Assembly: GCF_001661265.1 (NCBI RefSeq)
Contig: NW_017567002.1
Span: 310,001 to 374,000 of the forward strand
Length of the DNA: 64,000 bases
Source of the DNA: Saitoella complicata NRRL Y-17804
Taxonomy: Eukaryota; Ascomycota; Saitoellomycetes; Saitoellales; Saitoellaceae
Reading direction: 5' to 3'
Shown: positions 63,125 to 64,000 of the stretch, piece after piece
How the letters are laid out: each line of letters opens with the position of its first letter
Position numbering within the stretch: the stretch's first letter is position 1
Notes under the pieces: generated by a model
The model's input: the letters and a program-made list of their open reading frames with translations, nothing else
The model's database searches: none
Told to the model about the DNA's origin: nothing
Made by a program: the position numbers and the translations under genes

Positions 63125-64000
63125 TTAGCAACACCAATAGTACGCCCGCTTCAACTTACTCCTATTCATATTCAATAACTCCTCCTCCCTCCTGATCGCA
63201 TCCAAATCCATATCCCTCCGTCCCGTAACCAAATCAATCGTCCTCGGCGTCATAAACGCCGGCCTCTTATAGATCTTCCATCCCAAATACGTAACGATAA
63301 TAATCGGGAACGCAAGGTAACTCATAAAGAAGGACTCGGCATCAGGTGATCCACCGATAGGGAAGAGCGCAACGTAGAACTGCGCGATGAGACAGAGGAT
63401 GTTCATGATAAGTCCGAGCCAGGATCCCCATGTGCCGAGAGCGGCACGGAAGGGAATTTGGTCGACGGTGTAGCCTTGGACTTTCCAGGCCCTGCGGAAC
63501 ATGATGTGCGCTGCACAAATCGAGCCCCAGGTGAAGAAGTTGGACAAACCGGAGAGTGCGACGAGCCAGTTGAAGACGACGGTTCCACTCGCGGAACAGT
63601 TGATGTACGCCAAACACCCAAGAATAAGCGAAACAAGAACACCAGCCAACGGCCTTCCCTCACGATCGACGTACGAGAAGATCTTTGGCGCAAGACCATT
63701 ATCGGCCAACGCGGCGAGAGTACGGGAGGATCCGTAGACCGAGGAGTTACCGACGGAAAGAACGGAGATCATGATAACGACGTTCATCACCGAATCCAAT
63801 CCATTAATTCCAGCGTTAGTGATGGCGATAACGAAAGGCGAAGCATTCGCTCCAGAAGCGCCAAGGAGGTTCTCGTTGTTGTACGGAACCAACATACCGA
63901 CGAGGAGGAGGGAGATGATGTAGAACAAGGTAATACGCCAGAAAACCTGCTTAACGGCCCTCGGGAGCGTCTTGCGCGGGTTCTCGGTCTCGGCAGCAGC
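63125..64000 (-). CDS. Amino-acid permease (YAT/AAT family), C-terminal part
   Basis: The frame runs out of the window at 64000, so the N-terminal part is missing. What remains (about 291 codons) opens with AAAETENPRKTLPRAVKQVF, the conserved cytoplasmic loop of fungal amino-acid permeases, and continues with hydrophobic segments such as ITLFYIISLLLVGMLVPYN, VMNVVIMISVLSVGNSSVYG, and LVSLILGCLAYINCSASG. SSVYGSSRTLAALADNGLAP and FNWLVALSGLSNFFTW are also typical. The tail ends with LKRAYYWCC; a C-terminal aromatic-Cys end of this kind occurs in many fungal permeases and may be palmitoylated. The protein takes up amino acids with protons at the plasma membrane. Substrate range is not readable from this part. 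Confidence 0.92.
   Translation of the reverse strand, partial: AAAETENPRKTLPRAVKQVFWRITLFYIISLLLVGMLVPYNNENLLGASGANASPFVIAITNAGINGLDSVMNVVIMISVLSVGNSSVYGSSRTLAALADNGLAPKIFSYVDREGRPLAGVLVSLILGCLAYINCSASGTVVFNWLVALSGLSNFFTWGSICAAHIMFRRAWKVQGYTVDQIPFRAALGTWGSWLGLIMNILCLIAQFYVALFPIGGSPDAESFFMSYLAFPIIIVTYLGWKIYKRPAFMTPRTIDLVTGRRDMDLDAIRREEELLNMNRSKLKRAYYWCC

Noticed and set aside
1-64000. CRISPR array, prophage or bacterial operon features
   Set aside because: The window has spliced genes with fungal products throughout and no regularly spaced repeats.

Overview
The window is fungal nuclear DNA. Most genes carry short spliceosomal introns of about 46-84 bases with GT...AG ends and CTAAC/CTGAC branch sites. 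Housekeeping products are typically fungal: a P3A proton ATPase, fimbrin, Gcn1, a RasB-type GTPase, an APSES regulator of the StuA type, a PIN-like carrier and GPI-type wall proteins. The APSES and Ras types point to Ascomycota. Short introns and strong codon bias in the proton ATPase would suit an early-diverging lineage such as Saitoella (Taphrinomycotina), but I cannot fix the species from sequence alone.

Layout. 1-3.6 kb: 3' part of an Nrd1/Seb1-type termination factor, then a four-exon OB-fold-like gene. 3.6-5.8 kb: gene-free promoter of the proton ATPase gene (5.8-8.6 kb). 9-18 kb: an EF-hand MscS channel, a RasB-like GTPase (-), an F-box/leucine-rich-repeat-like gene (-) and an MIT-domain gene. 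19.5-21.4 kb: fimbrin. 21.7-29.7 kb: six genes of acyl-CoA metabolism, namely a divergent succinyl-CoA ligase-like beta subunit, an SDR, an acyl-CoA dehydrogenase (-), the matching alpha subunit, a MaoC/HTD2-type dehydratase and a second SDR. 30.2-33.3 kb: an unknown tryptophan-rich protein and a broken sorbosone-dehydrogenase-like gene. 33.5-35.2 kb: a NIPA-type transporter (-). 35.8-38.7 kb: a decayed DNA-transposon-like element (-). 39.7-50.2 kb: a tandem CCCH zinc-finger protein and GCN1. 50.4-56.0 kb: StuA-like factor, PIN-like carrier and two GPI-type proteins, all on the minus strand. 56.5-64 kb: aspartyl aminopeptidase, CDK7/Kin28 kinase divergent from a PC4/Sub1 gene, a BRCT protein, a KpsF-like SIS protein and the C-terminal part of an amino-acid permease.

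The most interesting region is 21.7-29.7 kb. Its products could together activate a carboxylic acid with CoA, dehydrogenate it, hydrate the double bond and oxidise the alcohol. This is a beta-oxidation-like route, at least partly mitochondrial by presequences, with no thiolase or lyase in view. Both ligase subunits depart from the usual TCA-cycle sequence at ligand-binding positions, so I read them as a specialised acid-CoA ligase rather than ordinary Lsc1/Lsc2. A second point is that TFIIH kinase Kin28 and its known genetic partner Sub1 are divergently paired over about 170 bp.

All exon structures were read by eye from splice signals and frame continuity. No searches were run.
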